This document shows, piece after piece, positions 41,690-53,645 of a stretch of 64,000 bases of DNA. Within the stretch, counting starts at the first letter, position 1; each line of letters starts with the position of its first letter. The notes under the pieces were generated by a model. It saw only the letters and a program-made list of their open reading frames with translations. It did no database searches and was not told the origin of the DNA. The stretch lies in contig CP154957.1 in assembly GCA_039621445.1 (NCBI GenBank), positions 3,590,504 through 3,654,503 on the forward strand, read 5' to 3'. A program made the position numbers and the translations under genes. The stretch comes from Euglena gracilis (taxonomy: Eukaryota > Euglenida > Euglenophyceae > Euglenales).

Positions 41690-41885
41690 CCCTCCGCGGT
41701 CCGGCCGGGGTCCAGCCGGAACATGAACAAAATTTTTGTAAGTTAAAATGGCCATAAAACACCTTTTGAAAATTTTGCGGAAAAAATTTGACCTGATGGA
41801 AAAAAATGGTGTAGATCACGAATTTCACACAAAAATTCCCCCCAAAAATAGTTGGGGGTGATATCAAGGTTTTGTTTTCCGACCC
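41690..41885 (+). repeat. Repeat family D, copy 2
   Basis: Same ordered blocks as 35945-36150. It is followed directly by family C copy 2, suggesting that D and C can be parts of one larger element. Confidence 0.85.
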
Positions 41886-42420
41886 CCCCCCCTAAGTGAC
41901 CAGGTTTTGAATAGTGCTGAGCTCTTAACGGGACATGCATGTGACGGTAGGCCGAAAAGACTGGCATTGCAAATTTGGTGTGATGACTTACAAATTACAG
42001 TCTTGCAATTTACGGTGACTTTCAGTGACTTTACGGCAATGTTAACCCCCCATACTCCCCATACCCGTTTTTTTGATTTTTTTCGACTTTTTTGACCCGT
42101 TTTTAACCCAAAGTCCATGGGTTTCGGGCCCAAAACGGGGTGTCGGGGTCGAAAAACGCTCATTTTTGGCTCAAAAACAGGCTTTCTGGGTCCGGGAGGC
42201 CAAAAAACATCCTTTCGGGCAAATTTTTTTTCGGATTTTTTTCGAATTTTTTTGACCCGGTTTTGACCCAAAGTCAATGGGTTGGCCGATTAAAATGGGG
42301 CGGGTCGAAAAACACTCATTTTCGGCTCAAAAACAGGTTTTCCGGGTCCGGGAGGCCAAAAAACATCGTTTCGGGCCAAAAAATTTTTTCGATTTTTTTT
42401 CGATTTTTTTGACCCAGATA
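41885..42420 (+). repeat. Dispersed repeat family C, copy 2
   Basis: Contains two internal tandem units of about 177 bp (CATTTT(T/C)GGCTCAAAAACAGG then CCGGGAGGCCAAAAAACATC). Reverse complement of 1555-1925. Confidence 0.8.
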
Positions 42421-42507
42421 TGACCCAAAGTCTACTACAAAAAAGGGGGGGCGGACGCCGGTTCTGTCCTGTCCTGATTTTCGATTTTTTGGATTTTTTT
42501 TTCGACT

Positions 42508-42945
42508 TTTTTTGGCCGAAAACGGCTAAGTCTGACAGTGGGAAAAGTTTACAAAATGTCCCAAATTGGCCGAAAAACGGCCGTATCTCGGGCTAGGCGG
42601 GGAGTTGCGGGGAAATCAAAATACCGGTAGATGGGGCGTTCCAAGGGCTTCAAATTAGGTCGCCGGACATTTCCTTTGATTTTGCATCATTTTCGAGAAA
42701 TTTTGAAAACATTGATTTTTTGACCCCGCACCCCCCGAAAACGGCAAAGTCGGACAGTGGGAAAAGTGTACAAAACCGCCATCTGGGCCGAAAAACGACC
42801 ATATCTCGGGCCAGGCGGGGAGTTCCGGGAAAATCAAAATACCAGTAGATAGGGCGTTCCAAGGGCTTCAAATTAGTTCTCTGGACATTTCCTTTGATTT
42901 CGCTTCATTTTGGAGATATTTTGAAAATTGACATTTTTTTGGGCC
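42508..42945. repeat. 217-bp tandem repeat, two units
   Basis: Units share CAGTGGGAAAAGT, ATCTCGGGC(T/C)AGGCGGGGAG, GGGCGTTCCAAGGGCTTC and GGACATTTCCTTTGATTT at a constant spacing of about 217 bp. A decayed third unit starts near 42950 (CTCGGGCCTGGCGGGGAG). Confidence 0.9.
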
Positions 42946-42949
42946 CGAA

Positions 42950-43850
42950 ATGGCAGAGTCCAAAGGGGGGGCTTAAAAGGGGGGGCGGGCCGATCCTACC
43001 CAGTCAAGACCCCTTCGCGCGTGAATAACTCGGGCCTGGCGGGGAGTTGGGGGTCAAATCCAGGTGATTCGGAATCTAGAAATCCGGAATCTAGGAAGGA
43101 ACGTGCCGGGAACCGGGCCGGGATCATGGTGATAATCTGTCGGTTCACCTGGTGGCCCCGACCCGGGGGGGGGGGGGGGGGGGGCGGGGGGGGGGCGAGG
43201 GGGTTTTCGCCAGGGGTAAGCTTCACTCTGACCCATAAAGGGATAAGAGCTCAACGACCCCCTCCTAAGCCCCCCGGGGTCCTAGCCAGGACAGAAGGGG
43301 GGTCATTTAGGGGGGGGGGTAATGGTACTTGTTCTCCTTGCGAGTAGAATGTTTTGAGAGGATATCAAATCTCCTTGTACTCCTTTCTTCGCCTTTCTTT
43401 CAGCGTGGGATTGAGGTTAAAGATCAGATGTGTGTCTCCTCATAGTGTAAACATGTGTCGGGAACAGAGAGCATTCTCATTTTGGACCCAGGGGGCTAGG
43501 TGCGCCCCTCGGGGGGGGTCCGGGACCCCCCTCCCCCCCGCGTGGCCCCCGCGCGGCCGCTCGCCCCCCCCCTCGACCCTTCCCTCCCCCCAGTGTGCCT
43601 AGAATGCCCAAGAAAAAAAATTCCGCGAAAAATCGCGACTTTTTGAGGCCTTTCAAAACTGACCATTTTTGGACATAAGATGGCAAATTTGGGGGCGGCG
43701 CACTCTGCGCGCGGCCCAAAAAGCATTTTTTTTATCAAAAATGGCCCAAAAAATGGCCAAAAATGGCCACTTTTTGGACTCAAAAATCACCGATTTTTGG
43801 ATGCGCGCCGCCCGCGCAGTGGTCCGACATCATACGTGAATGGAAAAAAA
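42950..43850. other. No gene seen; long G/C runs
   Basis: G-runs up to about 18 at 43158-43195. A GC-rich stretch at 43495-43580 is followed by the AAAATGGCC repeat (43640-43810) related to 12590-12830. Confidence 0.4.
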
Positions 43851-44815
43851 TGGACACTCAGAAAGTTCTCAATGGTAGGATGCTCCGCAGTTTTATATCC
43901 CGTGAGAGGCTTCGCAATCGCATCTGAATATTGCCAAATTGCCGAATAAAAAAAACTCGGCGGACTAAAAAAGTTCAGATTTGTATGTGTGCAAAATAAA
44001 AACCTCCCCTGTGTGGAAACATCAATTTTTCGACCTGAAAACAGCCCAAAATGCCCCCAGAAATGGCCAAATTGGCCGAAAAATGGCTGTAACTCGGGCT
44101 ACACGGAGAGTGTGTGGGAACTGTCTGGCAACTTTTTTTTTTGGACGCTGTTTTTGTTTGTTTGTTTGTTTGTTTGTTTGTTTTTAGTTTTTAGCGGTGT
44201 TTTTTTATAGAGAAAAACAAAAAACACCATGAAGTTTTGCACAAAAAATTTTTGAATACATATTTTCAATCATTTTTGGCAACTTCTGGGTCGTTTCTGC
44301 CAAAAACCTGAAGCCATAACCAAACGAAATATGCACAAAAGTTTGACCACTTTTGCATAGGTGAAAAAAATTAGGGGCCCCCACCCCCTAATTGTCCCCC
44401 CCCCCTCTAATTCGCTAATGGGGGGTCTGGAGGAGCACGGGGATTAGCCAAATGGGGGGGGGGTATTTGGTCATGGTTGCTGTTTAAAGTTATCAAGTCA
44501 AAGTCATCTGCCAGTTCCGCCATTCTTGTCGAACAGAGTCAGAACCCCCTTAGCACGGCAAAATGGGTACCATGCCCCCTCCCCAAGCTATTCCCTCCCC
44601 CGAGCTATTCCCATAGAGGCCATAGAGGGGATGGGAACAGCTCAGTGGATGGGCACTTTTTTTTGGACAGAAACATGAGAAATGCGTCCAGACTGGGAAA
44701 TTTATGGATTTTTTCTGGAATGAGTCCTGTGGAAAACTCAGCATTTTTGCAAAACAAACAAATATTTACTGAAAATGACTTTTGGGTTGAGGGTGTGGGG
44801 CAGCTTTTGCAGGGA
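43850..44815 (+). repeat. Diverged segmental duplication, copy 1
   Basis: Ordered blocks GGACACTCAGAAAGTT, AAATAAAAACCTCCCCTGTG, AACTCGGGCTACACGGAGAG, TTGCAAAACAAACAAATAT and GTGTGGGGCAGCTTTTGC are all repeated at 45075-45735, with the offset shrinking from about 1220 to 921 bp through indels. Confidence 0.85.
44156..44182. repeat. (GTTT)n microsatellite
   Basis: About seven GTTT units. Confidence 0.9.
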
Positions 44816-45074
44816 ACCAAGGTCCCCCCCTATCTGTTCCCCTCACCAAGCTGTTCCCAGGGCAGAACGGGTCCCAGGGGGGCCACCGACCCCCCCCCCC
44901 CAGCTCACCCCTGGGGCTGCGAGCTCGCCCCCCGACCCATTTCATGGGGGGGGGGGGGTATTCGCGTCCCCGACTTCCTTTCAAAACTTTTGCCAAATGC
45001 TCCGCTTTTTCCGCATTTTTTTTTTGGCCCGGCAAATACCACTTTCTCATTTTTTTCTCGCCGCCCTTCCGGGG

Positions 45075-45735
45075 TCATTTGGGGACACTCAGAAAGTTGT
45101 ATGCTCCGCATCCCCTGGTTCGCATAATTGCCCAAATTCCTCCTCGGACTTTCAGTGATGGTGTGAAAATAAAAACCTCCCCTGTGTGGACATTTTTCGA
45201 CCCCCCCCCCCAGAACTACCCCAGCCCCCCGGTAACTCGGGCTACACGGAGAGTGTGTGGGAACTGTTTTTTTTCCCTGTTTTTTTTTTGTTTTTGTTTG
45301 GGGGTGTTTGTTTTATAGTTTTGTAGGTTTTACTTTTTTTTCACTGTTGTTTTGCCAAACCTGAAGTATGCAAGTGTTTTTCCCCCCACCCCCTCTTTGT
45401 CCCCCCCCCATTTTTTTCGTGGGGGTCTGGAGGATTTCCCTGGTCCTTTTTATGCCTTCCTAATTTGTATCTGTCATCTGCCAATTCACCCATCCAGATC
45501 CCCCCTTTTTGGGGTATGTTCATTTCCCGTTCCTCCCCTTCCGAACATAACCCACGGGCCATACCATGCCAGCCCTCCCAATGGCACTTTTTTTTTTGGA
45601 CGCCCATGAGATGGTGGATGGACTTTTTTTCGCCATTTTAGGATTTTCTGGAATGGTCCTGTTGGGCTTTTTGCAAAACAAACAAATATTACTGAAAATG
45701 ACTTTTTGAGTGTGGGGCAGCTTTTGCAGGGAAAC
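45075..45735 (+). repeat. Diverged segmental duplication, copy 2
   Basis: Second copy of 43850-44815, with several internal deletions. Confidence 0.85.
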
Positions 45736-45739
45736 AAGT

Positions 45740-46640
45740 CCCCCCCCTCATTTCCCCTCCCCAAGCTGTTCCCATTGGGCAGCAAAGGGTCCCAAGGGCA
45801 GGCTCGGGGAGGTGGCATGGTACTCCCCCCCGTGGTGGGCAAGGGTCCTTGTCAAATGTGCCGAACCTCCAGAGGGGGGAGGGGGTCCAAAATGACTGAA
45901 GTCTGCTGCCTGATCTCTGAGATTACACTGTCTATAATTGATTCCACTCCGCCACAACATTTCACCACTATGGATGCTACGATGCCAGCCTCCTCTCAAA
46001 GTTCTCTAGGCTCACATCACCGCAGTTCCGTATAACCAGCACAGAAAGTTGTTTGTGGCACCCACTTGATACAAGGTCAGCCCATAGATAGAATCCACCA
46101 TCCAAAGCAAAGTCATAGTGCAATGCCACTTGCCACCAGGTTGGTCCTCCCCCCCCCCCCCCCAGCTAATGGGCACCCCCCAGTTGGACAACCCCCTCAG
46201 CACGGCATGCTTTTGAGAAAATTATTATTCTCTGCCTCTGCCTCTCGTCAACCCGCTTTGCACACCAAAATAGGGACCCCCACTTGCCAAGGAGCACATC
46301 TTCGGCCTCTGAAAGGCAAAAAAAAAATAAACGCCACACCGCTATACGCTGCCATCATCACCACCGCCACCAAATGTGGCACCCGTGACCATATCACCAA
46401 AATGGCGCCCATTTCCTATTTGACCAATGTGAAACGGGAATCTACCCCACTTTTGCTCACAGAGATGTGTGTCAGTATTTTTGTGTTGGCTACATAATTC
46501 CATTGCCTTTTACAATAAAAAAAATCGTGAAAAAGTCCCATTCCAAATGGCAAAATCAATCCCACAATGATCAGCCCACACAGTTTGTTCTTGTCCCAAA
46601 GGGCAACAAAACAGAATTGCCAAAGATATTGCCACAGAAA
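45740..46640. other. No confident gene
   Basis: Begins with an AAGCTGTTCCC-family end. 45890-45925 shares the CAAAATGAC(T/C)(A/G)AAGTCT(A/G)CTGCC phrase with 24095-24130, beside the LINE fragment there. A frame at 46066-46497 lacks domain support. Confidence 0.35.
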
Positions 46641-46644
46641 TGCC

Positions 46645-47040
46645 ACAATACCATGCACCCCCCCAAGCTGTTCCCCCCTGAACTATTGTTATTCCCATAC
46701 ACCAACCTCGGAAAACCCAAAAGGGATAAGTTGGAAACTTTTTTGGATGTTCGCAAAAAAAAAGGTCAATTTTAAGCACATTTGCCAAAAAGTGATTTTT
46801 GAGAACGTCCGAAAAACGTCATTTTTTAAGCTTTTTTTTTGGACGTCCTTCATCAAAAAAAAGTGCTGACAGTGAGCTGTTCCAGCCTCTCCCCCTGTGG
46901 GAATAGCTCGGGGGGGGGGAACTGGGGCCCCCCTCTGAGCTGCTCCCCCCATACCGGACTGTTCCCATTGACTGTTCCCATTGGTCCGTGAAGGGTCCCG
47001 GGGACGGGAATGGCTCGGGGGGGGGGGGCATGGTGTTTGT
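46645..47040. mobile_element. ACCATGC-AAGCTGTTCCC inverted-repeat element
   Basis: The left end reads ATACCATGCACCCCCCCAAG then CTGTTCCC. The right end reads GGGAATGGCTCGGGG then GGGGCATGGTGT. Matching ends occur at 25262-25335, 44565-44650, 44820-44890, 45738-45830, 49205-49262 and 49740-49798, so this is a family. No coding capacity. Confidence 0.65.
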
Positions 47041-47329
47041 GCAGAAATTTGCCGCAATGGCAAGATTCCTTTTTTTAGGAAAAAGACCGAAGGAAAATTT
47101 GAAGAAAAAGGCGATGTCGATTCCCACACCACATTCTAGGATTGGGGGGGTCGACCGCCCACGAGGTTTCCGGATTTTTTTGGTTACTTTCTTTCGATGT
47201 TGTCGCCTTGTTCCTGGGAAACAAAATAACGCACGTCTAAATTGTTTTGAGCTGGATTGACCAGTTCAGGGGGGAGGAGGTTCGGAGGCAGAACAGGATT
47301 GCGCAACCTGGCAAAAATCTTGCAAGTGG

Positions 47330-47560
47330 ATCACTTTTAAACATGCCCTAAAAGTGCTAATTTGGTTTTTTGGTATTTTTTTTTGGACAAACTGGATTCT
47401 AAAACATCAAGTTTGTTGATATTTTGAGTATTTGGAGGTTTTTGGAGGTTTTTGTTTTTTCGGGTTGGGTCATTTTTGGTTCACAAACTGGCTCAAGTTA
47501 GGAAGGGAGGGAGGGGCCGGACCCCCCTGTTAGTTGGATCATCTGGATCGTTGGGGGGGG
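47330..47560 (+). repeat. About 985-bp-offset duplication, copy 1
   Basis: Matches 48305-48545 (GGACAA..TGGATTCT.AAACATC, TTGATATTTTGAGTATT, GGGTTGGGTCATTTT). Each ends in poly-G then a GGATCAT(C/A)TG..TGGATCGT block. Confidence 0.85.
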
Positions 47561-47669
47561 GAGGGGGGCTTTTTTGAACGACCTGGATTACCTGGTCTCC
47601 CATCTAGGCCTGCCCATCTAGACCTGTCCAAAACACTTTGCAAAACGTTTCTTCTCATTGTCTTTGCAG

Positions 47670-47803
47670 TGTTGGCTCCGTCGTTGTCGCTCCCTGTCTC
47701 GACCACACCTATGGGTGGCATGGCTGCAACACCCAACGTGCCCCTTCCCAAATGCTTGCGTGGCATTGTCAAGTTCATTGTTGCGATCCATCCGCTGGTG
47801 TGA
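47670..47803 (+). CDS. Possible terminal exon, unknown
   Basis: TGTCTTTGCAG acceptor, then VLAPSLSLPVSTTPMGGMAA and PNVPLPKCLRGIVKFIVAIH, and a TGA. It is protein-like and ends naturally, but has no recognised family and no phased partner upstream. Confidence 0.4.
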
Positions 47804-48304
47804 TTTTTTTCTTTTGCTCCCGTTTGAGGCGATGATTGTTTGCATTTCCTTCAATAACAACTAGGTGGGGGGGGGAGGAGTGGTCCAGGGGGGGTGCCAT
47901 GGCGCGCGCCGTTTGGGGGGGGGGTAAGGGCCTTTGGCAAACGGCGCCCCTCTCCACTGACCCCCCTCTACTTGTCATCCCCTGAAAGGTGAAAGGTGAC
48001 AATGGGGGGGTTATGAAATCCTCAAGCGTGCTAAAGAATTCTATCTAGCGAGCCAAAGGTGCGTCAAGAAAACGGTTCCAATCGACTCCATACAACCCCC
48101 CCCCCCAATAGTGACCCAGACCTGGGGATAGGGGACATTATGGGGGGGGGGACACTATCGGGGGAGACCAGGCAGGGGGGGGGGACATTTTCGGTGGAGA
48201 TCAAGCAGGGGGAAGGGGTGTTCAGACCCCCCCGGTGACGGGATCGTCTGGATCGTTTTGACCAGGATCGACAGTTTGGGGGGGATTGCCAAACCAAAAG
48301 CAAA

Positions 48305-48545
48305 ATTTTACAACTAGATCGATTTAAATGCCCTGAAAGTGTGAATTTGGTCATTTTTGGCTATTTTTTTTGGACAATTGGATTCTGAAACATCAAATTT
48401 GTTGATATTTTGAGTATTCGGAGGGTTTTGGAGGTTTTTGGATTTTGGGTTGGGTCATTTTCGGTTCACGAACTCAGTTCGGAAGGGGGGGGGAGAAGGG
48501 GTGTCCCGGACGCCCCGGGTAGTTGGATCATATGTGCTGGATCGT
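48305..48545 (+). repeat. About 985-bp-offset duplication, copy 2
   Basis: Second copy of 47330-47560. Confidence 0.85.
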
Positions 48546-48753
48546 GGGGGGGTCTTTTTTTTTTTTGGAACAACTGGATTACGAAGTCTCCGGGGGTTGG
48601 GGGGCTCAGGGTTGACGTTTTTTTTGTTTTTTTTTCCAAAAAAACTACACAAAAAACAGTTTTTTTTTGGAAAATACAAAAATAGCTGTTTTTTTATTTA
48701 AGAATACTGAATTTTTCCAAAAAGAAAACCCAAAAAGACACATTTTTACAGAG

Positions 48754-48756
<3 letters not shown>

Positions 48757-48790
<34 letters not shown>

Positions 48791-48808
48791 TATATATATA
48801 TATATATG
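48757..48808. repeat. (GA)n(TA)n compound microsatellite
   Basis: About 15 GA units pass directly into about 10 TA units. Confidence 0.95.
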
Positions 48809-48819
48809 CCATCTCCCCT

Positions 48820-49460
48820 CTAAATGACCCCTCCAAAAAGGCGAACAATTGATGGGGCCACAAAACCTCCAAAATGGCCCGTTTCGGACTTTTTTCGATT
48901 TGAACTCTCTGATATCTTCCAAAAATACTTAAAAAGTTGAACTTCGAAATGGGGTGCCCCCCCTTTGGGGCCAATGTTTCCTGAGCCCCCCCCCCCCCAA
49001 TTGATCCCCCCTAATTGCAATTGGACCCCCCGGCCAGAGCCCGGAGGGGTGTTGTTTAAGGGGAGGGGGTTGGTATTTTTTTTGGAAATTGACAAAAAAC
49101 ACCATTTTTGGGGTCAAAACTGGAAAGGAAAAAAATTTCCATTACTTTCCTTAAATTTTACCAAAGCTGCCACTTTATGGCAAAGGCTCTTTTTTTTTCA
49201 ACCTAAAACTTTGCATGCACCATGCCCCCCCTTTACTCCCCCCTTGCTGTTCCCATGGACCATGAACTAACCAACCAAGTTGAACCCAAAAGGCCACCTA
49301 AAATGCCAAATGAAGCTTTTTTTGGTTCACATGCTTGAAACACCTCCACAACATCCATTTTGGCGTTGGTGTGGAGTTTGATGGGAATGAGAGCACGTGA
49401 AATCAGCCAAAAAATCACCTTTTTCTCTCTTTGTTCCAAGAATCCTTTACAAAAAGTGCC
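48820..49460. other. No gene seen
   Basis: Poly-C blocks (48960-49030) with TTGATCCCCCCTAATTGCAA and one ACCATG-family end at 49205-49262. Frames lack support. Confidence 0.4.
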
Positions 49461-49465
49461 CTGAC

Positions 49466-49737
49466 CAGGCTTGTGCTTAGTCGGGTGCCTACCCCACGGG
49501 GGGGGTGCTTGGGGCAGGCACCCTGTAGCACCCCATCCGACCCCCCCCCGGGGGGTAGGGGTTTTGGGGTGCCTGCCCATAGCAGGCACCCCCCTCCGAC
49601 CCCAGCGCCAAAGGCGCCGGGGGCCCGGAAAAGGCCATTTTCAATGAAAATTCTCTGGGTCCCCCCCGGACCCCCCACCCCCTGGGGGGGTGTGCCTGCT
49701 AGGGGCAGGCACCCTGTAGCAGGTAAGCACAAGCCTG
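49466..49737. mobile_element. Small hAT-type element 2 with 8-bp target duplication
   Basis: 272 bp. TIRs CAGGCTTGTGCTTA / TAAGCACAAGCCTG. Flanks GCCCTGAC (49458-49465) and GCCCTGCC (49738-49745) match at 7 of 8 bases. GGGGCAGGCACCCTGTAGCA sub-repeats face each other near the ends. A GCGCCAAAGGCGC stem lies inside. Confidence 0.92.
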
Positions 49738-49799
49738 GCCCTGCCGCTGTACTGTTCCCGTCCCCTTTATGGGAACAGTAAGGGGGGGGATGGTATCGA

Positions 49800-50780
49800 T
49801 GCAAAATGATGGGTTTCTTCATATTGAGTTTCAATTTGGAGCTTTCTGGGTCAGGATACCCAGGAAATATTAACCTGATTGATAATTCCCGCAGCCTGGT
49901 TTTGGGCTCCTTGAGGGGGGAATTATCAGACACTTATAGTAAGGGTTTCCAACATCAAAATTCTGATTTTGAGACCTGGGATTCCCAATCCCAGAGGTGA
50001 AGAGATTCCCCCAAAATAAGTGTCTCACTGGTTTTTTGGAAGATTGAAAGTGACCCCCCAGTTTTGGTAAAAAAAATTCCCTTTTATACACAACCATATT
50101 TGATGGACACAAACAAACAAAATGAAATTCTGATGTGTGTGTGTGTCTGTTTGTTTTGATGGAAGCAAAACGTCGTGTGCGTGTGCGTGTCTTTGCGCGC
50201 GCGTGCAAGGTGTGTGTTTTGACTGAATCTTTTTTTTTGGAGCTTGGATTGTTTGACTTGCAAACCAAAAAAAATGTCGACTGCTTTACATCTTACACTC
50301 ACACCTCTTTGGTACATTTTGCCATAATTTTGGGCATGGAGGTCCAAGTTTGGTCCTATTTGAACACATGGTGGAAGTTTTTTGCCACAACTTTGGGTCC
50401 ACCCTTCAAAAATTTGGAGATTTTGAACTATTTTTGAATATTCATGTTACACTTTTATTTTGAGACTTTTTGCCTGTTTTTGGATTCTGTTTTTTTGTTT
50501 CCCGTTGGTTGTGGCATGCTTCAAAAATCTGAGCATTTGCCACCAAAATCACATATATTTTCTGGTCAAAATCCGGGCCTTCGGCCCGAAACCGGGGGGG
50601 GGGGGTATCAACCCGGTCGCCCAAGTCGGACCCCGAGGAGGGGGGTATTGTTTGGGGGGGTATTATTTGGGGGGAGGGTTTAGTGTGCATCATTTATGTT
50701 CTACTCGGAGATCAGCTGTTTCCTTGACTTCAACCTCCCACGAAGGGGCATTTTGTCTTTTCACAACCGCACACCACACA
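49800..50780. other. No gene seen
   Basis: Contains a GTGTGTGTGTCTGTTTG stretch and GTGCGTGTGCG (50140-50215), a GGGCCTTCGGCCC stem at 50575, and poly-G with TATT(G/A)TTTGGGG words at 50640-50680. Nothing coding. Confidence 0.4.
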
Positions 50781-50785
50781 CTGTA

Positions 50786-50867
50786 CCCTTCTCTTTGCGC
50801 TTGACACGTGCAAAGTTGAAAGTCGTCCCTTCTCTTTGCGCTTGACACGTGCAAAGTTGAAAGTCGT
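50786..50867. repeat. Perfect 41-bp tandem duplication
   Basis: CCCTTCTCTTTGCGCTTGAC begins both units, at 50786 and 50827. No differences seen. Confidence 0.95.
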
Positions 50868-51179
50868 CTATGACCTACTGTGTGACAAATTGTCCCTCTC
50901 TTTTCCATGTGCTCTGTTTTGTATGTGTTCGAAGTGTTGGGCATGGGTGTCCACCCAAACTCCCCGCCCAAAACAAAACAAAAACAACAACATGGCAACC
51001 ATCAACTGGACTTCACTTCAAATTTTCCCTACTTTGATTGTTGGGATGAATCCTCTGGGGTGGGGGCGGAGGATTCTGCACGTAACTAGGTGGGACCTGG
51101 AATAGCATCTTAAATCTCCGGCTAGCAAGTGTTCCCTGCAACCCGGATGGTGCGTTTCTTTCTCGGGTCTGGGGTTTTA

Positions 51180-51345
51180 TTATGAGACAAGTGACAATTG
51201 CTTTTGAGAAAATTGCAGTCATATTTTGAGACAATGGCAAAAATTTTGAGACAGGTGGCAAATCATTGCGAGACCGATGGCATTTCATGGTGAGTCAGGT
51301 GGCAAATCATCGTGAGAAAATAAGCAATTATTTTCGCAACCAGCT
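51180..51345. repeat. Degenerate about 22-bp repeat GAGACAGGTGGCAAATCATT
   Basis: About seven diverged units. No coding signal. Confidence 0.65.
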
Positions 51346-51349
51346 GTCA

Positions 51350-52210
51350 TACCTACATTTCCACAAAAACCTCCGCATTGATTGATGAATTACATTTGTT
51401 CAATTCTTTTTGACATGCTCCGATGTGCCCTAGGCTTGGCCTCGCCTTTGGCTGGGCCGGAATGCGTGTGCCCCCCCCAACCCCACTCTTGAAAACCCAC
51501 CGAGAGGGTGAGTCGGTGAGTGGTGAGTGGTCTCGGGGGAAGGGGTCACACGAGGTTTGAGTGAACCCATGGTGGGGGCACCAATCTTTGCAATACCTTT
51601 CCTTGCATAACGCCCTCTGCTTCTGCCCAGAAAAAATTTTCAAGGGTTTTTGGCCGACTTGGGGTGGGTGGGTGGGTGGGTCGTGTGCGAATGGCAGGAA
51701 TTCCTGAGCCGGAGGGCAACCCCTGGGGGCGGGGGTCCAGTCAGCGGCACCTTTTTTCCAGTTAGCTAGGCTGCGCCCTGGGGGGCGAGTGGAAAAAGGT
51801 TTTTCAAGGTCAGGGAATTTCTTAAGGACCTTGAGGGGTCCATCCAACTGGCCAAGAAAACGTGCTTGCTGGAAAAAACGAATGAAAATAAATGTTAGCT
51901 GGACCCCCAGGGGGATGGAGCTGGTAATGGAGTTGAGGCAAATGACGACCAACTGCAGTGGCAGTGCCATGCAGCGAAACGGCAGTGCCATGGCAGCGCA
52001 ATGACAGTGGCAGACCCGTAGTTGTCTGTAGTTATCCGTTTTAGGATAAGCACAAATCCCTGTTTTTTGATAGCATAATTTGGATTCTTTTGCAAATGTG
52101 AATTTTGGAAATTTTGCACTTTTTTGCACTTTTTTTTTTGTGCATATTTTGCCCTCTCAATTTTTTTTAATTTTTGGGCAATCGCATTGGGCAAAAAACT
52201 GTTCTTCTCC
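51350..52210. other. Long minus frame, not convincing
   Basis: A minus frame is open over about 770 bp, but its text changes character several times and includes the CCAGTTAGCTAGGCTGCGCCC block that resembles the interior of small hAT-type elements. GGCAGTGCCATG sub-repeats sit at 51955-52000. I do not call a gene. Confidence 0.35.
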
Positions 52211-52211
52211 A

Positions 52212-52335
52212 CTTAAGTAACCCCCCCCAATATAAAGCCCCCCCCCAAATATGAAGCCCCCCAAATATGAAGCCCCCTCGGGGGTTTGGTTTTGCCGCTC
52301 AAATGAAACCCCCCCAATGTGAAGCCCGAAAATGG
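52212..52335. repeat. Poly-C-capped AATATGAAG cluster
   Basis: CCCCCAATATAAAGCCCCC, CCCCAAATATGAAGCCCCCC and related words, six times in 120 bp. Confidence 0.75.
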
Positions 52336-52589
52336 TGTCATTCAGGATAACGCAGAATCATTTTTGAATGGATACAACAATTTTCCAGCAGAAATCCTCT
52401 ATTTCGGGCAAAAATTGCACATTTTTGGGGAAAAAGGAGGTACACAACCAAATTTTGGTTATATAATTGGTATTTGACTGCATTTGAAGGCCGCCAAAAT
52501 TGTTGCATAATTGCATAAGCCGCCCTGAGCTCATGAGCTCATGAGTTATGAAGTTCACCTATTTTCAGTCACATTAATCCATTTTTTTT

Positions 52590-52890
52590 GGTCTTTTCTG
52601 GCCACTTCTGGCCAGTTTTGGCTGCTCTGGCTGCCTTGGCTGCCTTGGCTGCCTTTTCTGCTTTCAACTGCTTCTGGCTGCCTCTTGGGCACTTTTGGCA
52701 ACTTTTGGGCCGCTTTTGGCCACCTTTATGCCACTTTTTGCCAGCTTTGGTCACTTTTGGTTTTTTTGGCCATTTTTTGGCCCGCATTTTGCCAGTTCTG
52801 GCTGATTCTTGCAGCTTTGGCTGCATTTGGTCATTTTTGGCAATCTCTGGCTGCTTCTTGCTGCTTCTGGTTGCCTTTGGAGGCCATCGT
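52590..52890. repeat. CTGGCTGCCTTGG / TTTTGGCCA low complexity
   Basis: Open on both strands because of the repeat. The Lys/Ala-rich minus reading imitates a histone-H1-like protein but has no start, end or conserved core. Confidence 0.6.
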
Positions 52891-53202
52891 CTTTTTCGCT
52901 AATTTTAGGCATTTCTGAGGCAATATTATGGTCAATCTTTCTGTTCCCATTTGTTTCAGCCATTTCCAGAAGAATATTTGCAGTCAGTACAGGCTTTTTT
53001 GCAACTATGGATAACTGCGGACCCCCAACTGCGGATAAGCACAAATCCCTGCAGAAAAGTCTGTGTGATGGTCAAGGAGTGACACCAACCATTTCGAGAA
53101 GAAAAGGGAGCAGGAAAGTCCAAAAATATGGCCTTGAGTCCCCAAAAACTCTGTAGCGGAATCCCAAAAAATTTCCTACCTGTTCCAAAAAAGGCAGGGG
53201 GT

Positions 53203-53645
53203 CAGGCTTTTGCTTAAGGGATTGCAGTACCCCCCCGGGGGGGGGGCTGGACTGCAGCTAGTCCAAATTTGGCTAGTGGGTTTTCTAGCAGACCCCCCCC
53301 CCCCCCCGGGGGGGGTCTGCTAGCAGGGCTAGCTAGTGGAAATTTTTTTCCAGTGACCGGCGCGAAGCGCCGAAAATTTTTTTGGGACCCCCCAAAATGG
53401 CCAAAAATGCCCGTTTTTGGCCATGTTTGGGAATTTTTTGAACAAAATCAGCCAAAAACCTGTTAAAAACCTCATTTTTCCTCCGGTGCACAGCGCCGGA
53501 GGAAAATTTTTTTTCCAGTCTGGGGGACCCCCGGACCCCCCCCCCCCCCCCGGGGGGGGAGCGGGGGGTCTAGCTAGTCCACTTTTTCCAGTGTCTAGCC
53601 GATTGGCTAGCCAGTACCCCCCGGGGGTCCTTAAGCAAAAGCCTG
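53203..53645. mobile_element. Small hAT-type element 3 with perfect 8-bp target duplication
   Basis: 443 bp. TIRs CAGGCTTTTGCTTAAGG / CCTTAAGCAAAAGCCTG (17 bp, exact), flanked by CAGGGGGT at 53195-53202 and 53646-53653. The interior has two long C/G tracts, a GCGCGAAGCGC stem and CTAGCTAGTCC-type repeats. Confidence 0.97.

Noticed and set aside
51353-52129. 258-codon open frame on the minus strand
   Set aside because: Its text changes character several times and runs through sequence related to the interior of small hAT-type elements, and the plus strand is partly open too. No domain, start context or splice support.
52569-52826. Lys/Ala-rich minus frame resembling histone H1 or another basic chromatin protein
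   Set aside because: Produced by CTGGCTGCC and TTTTGGCCA repeats that are common in the non-coding DNA of this window. No globular core.
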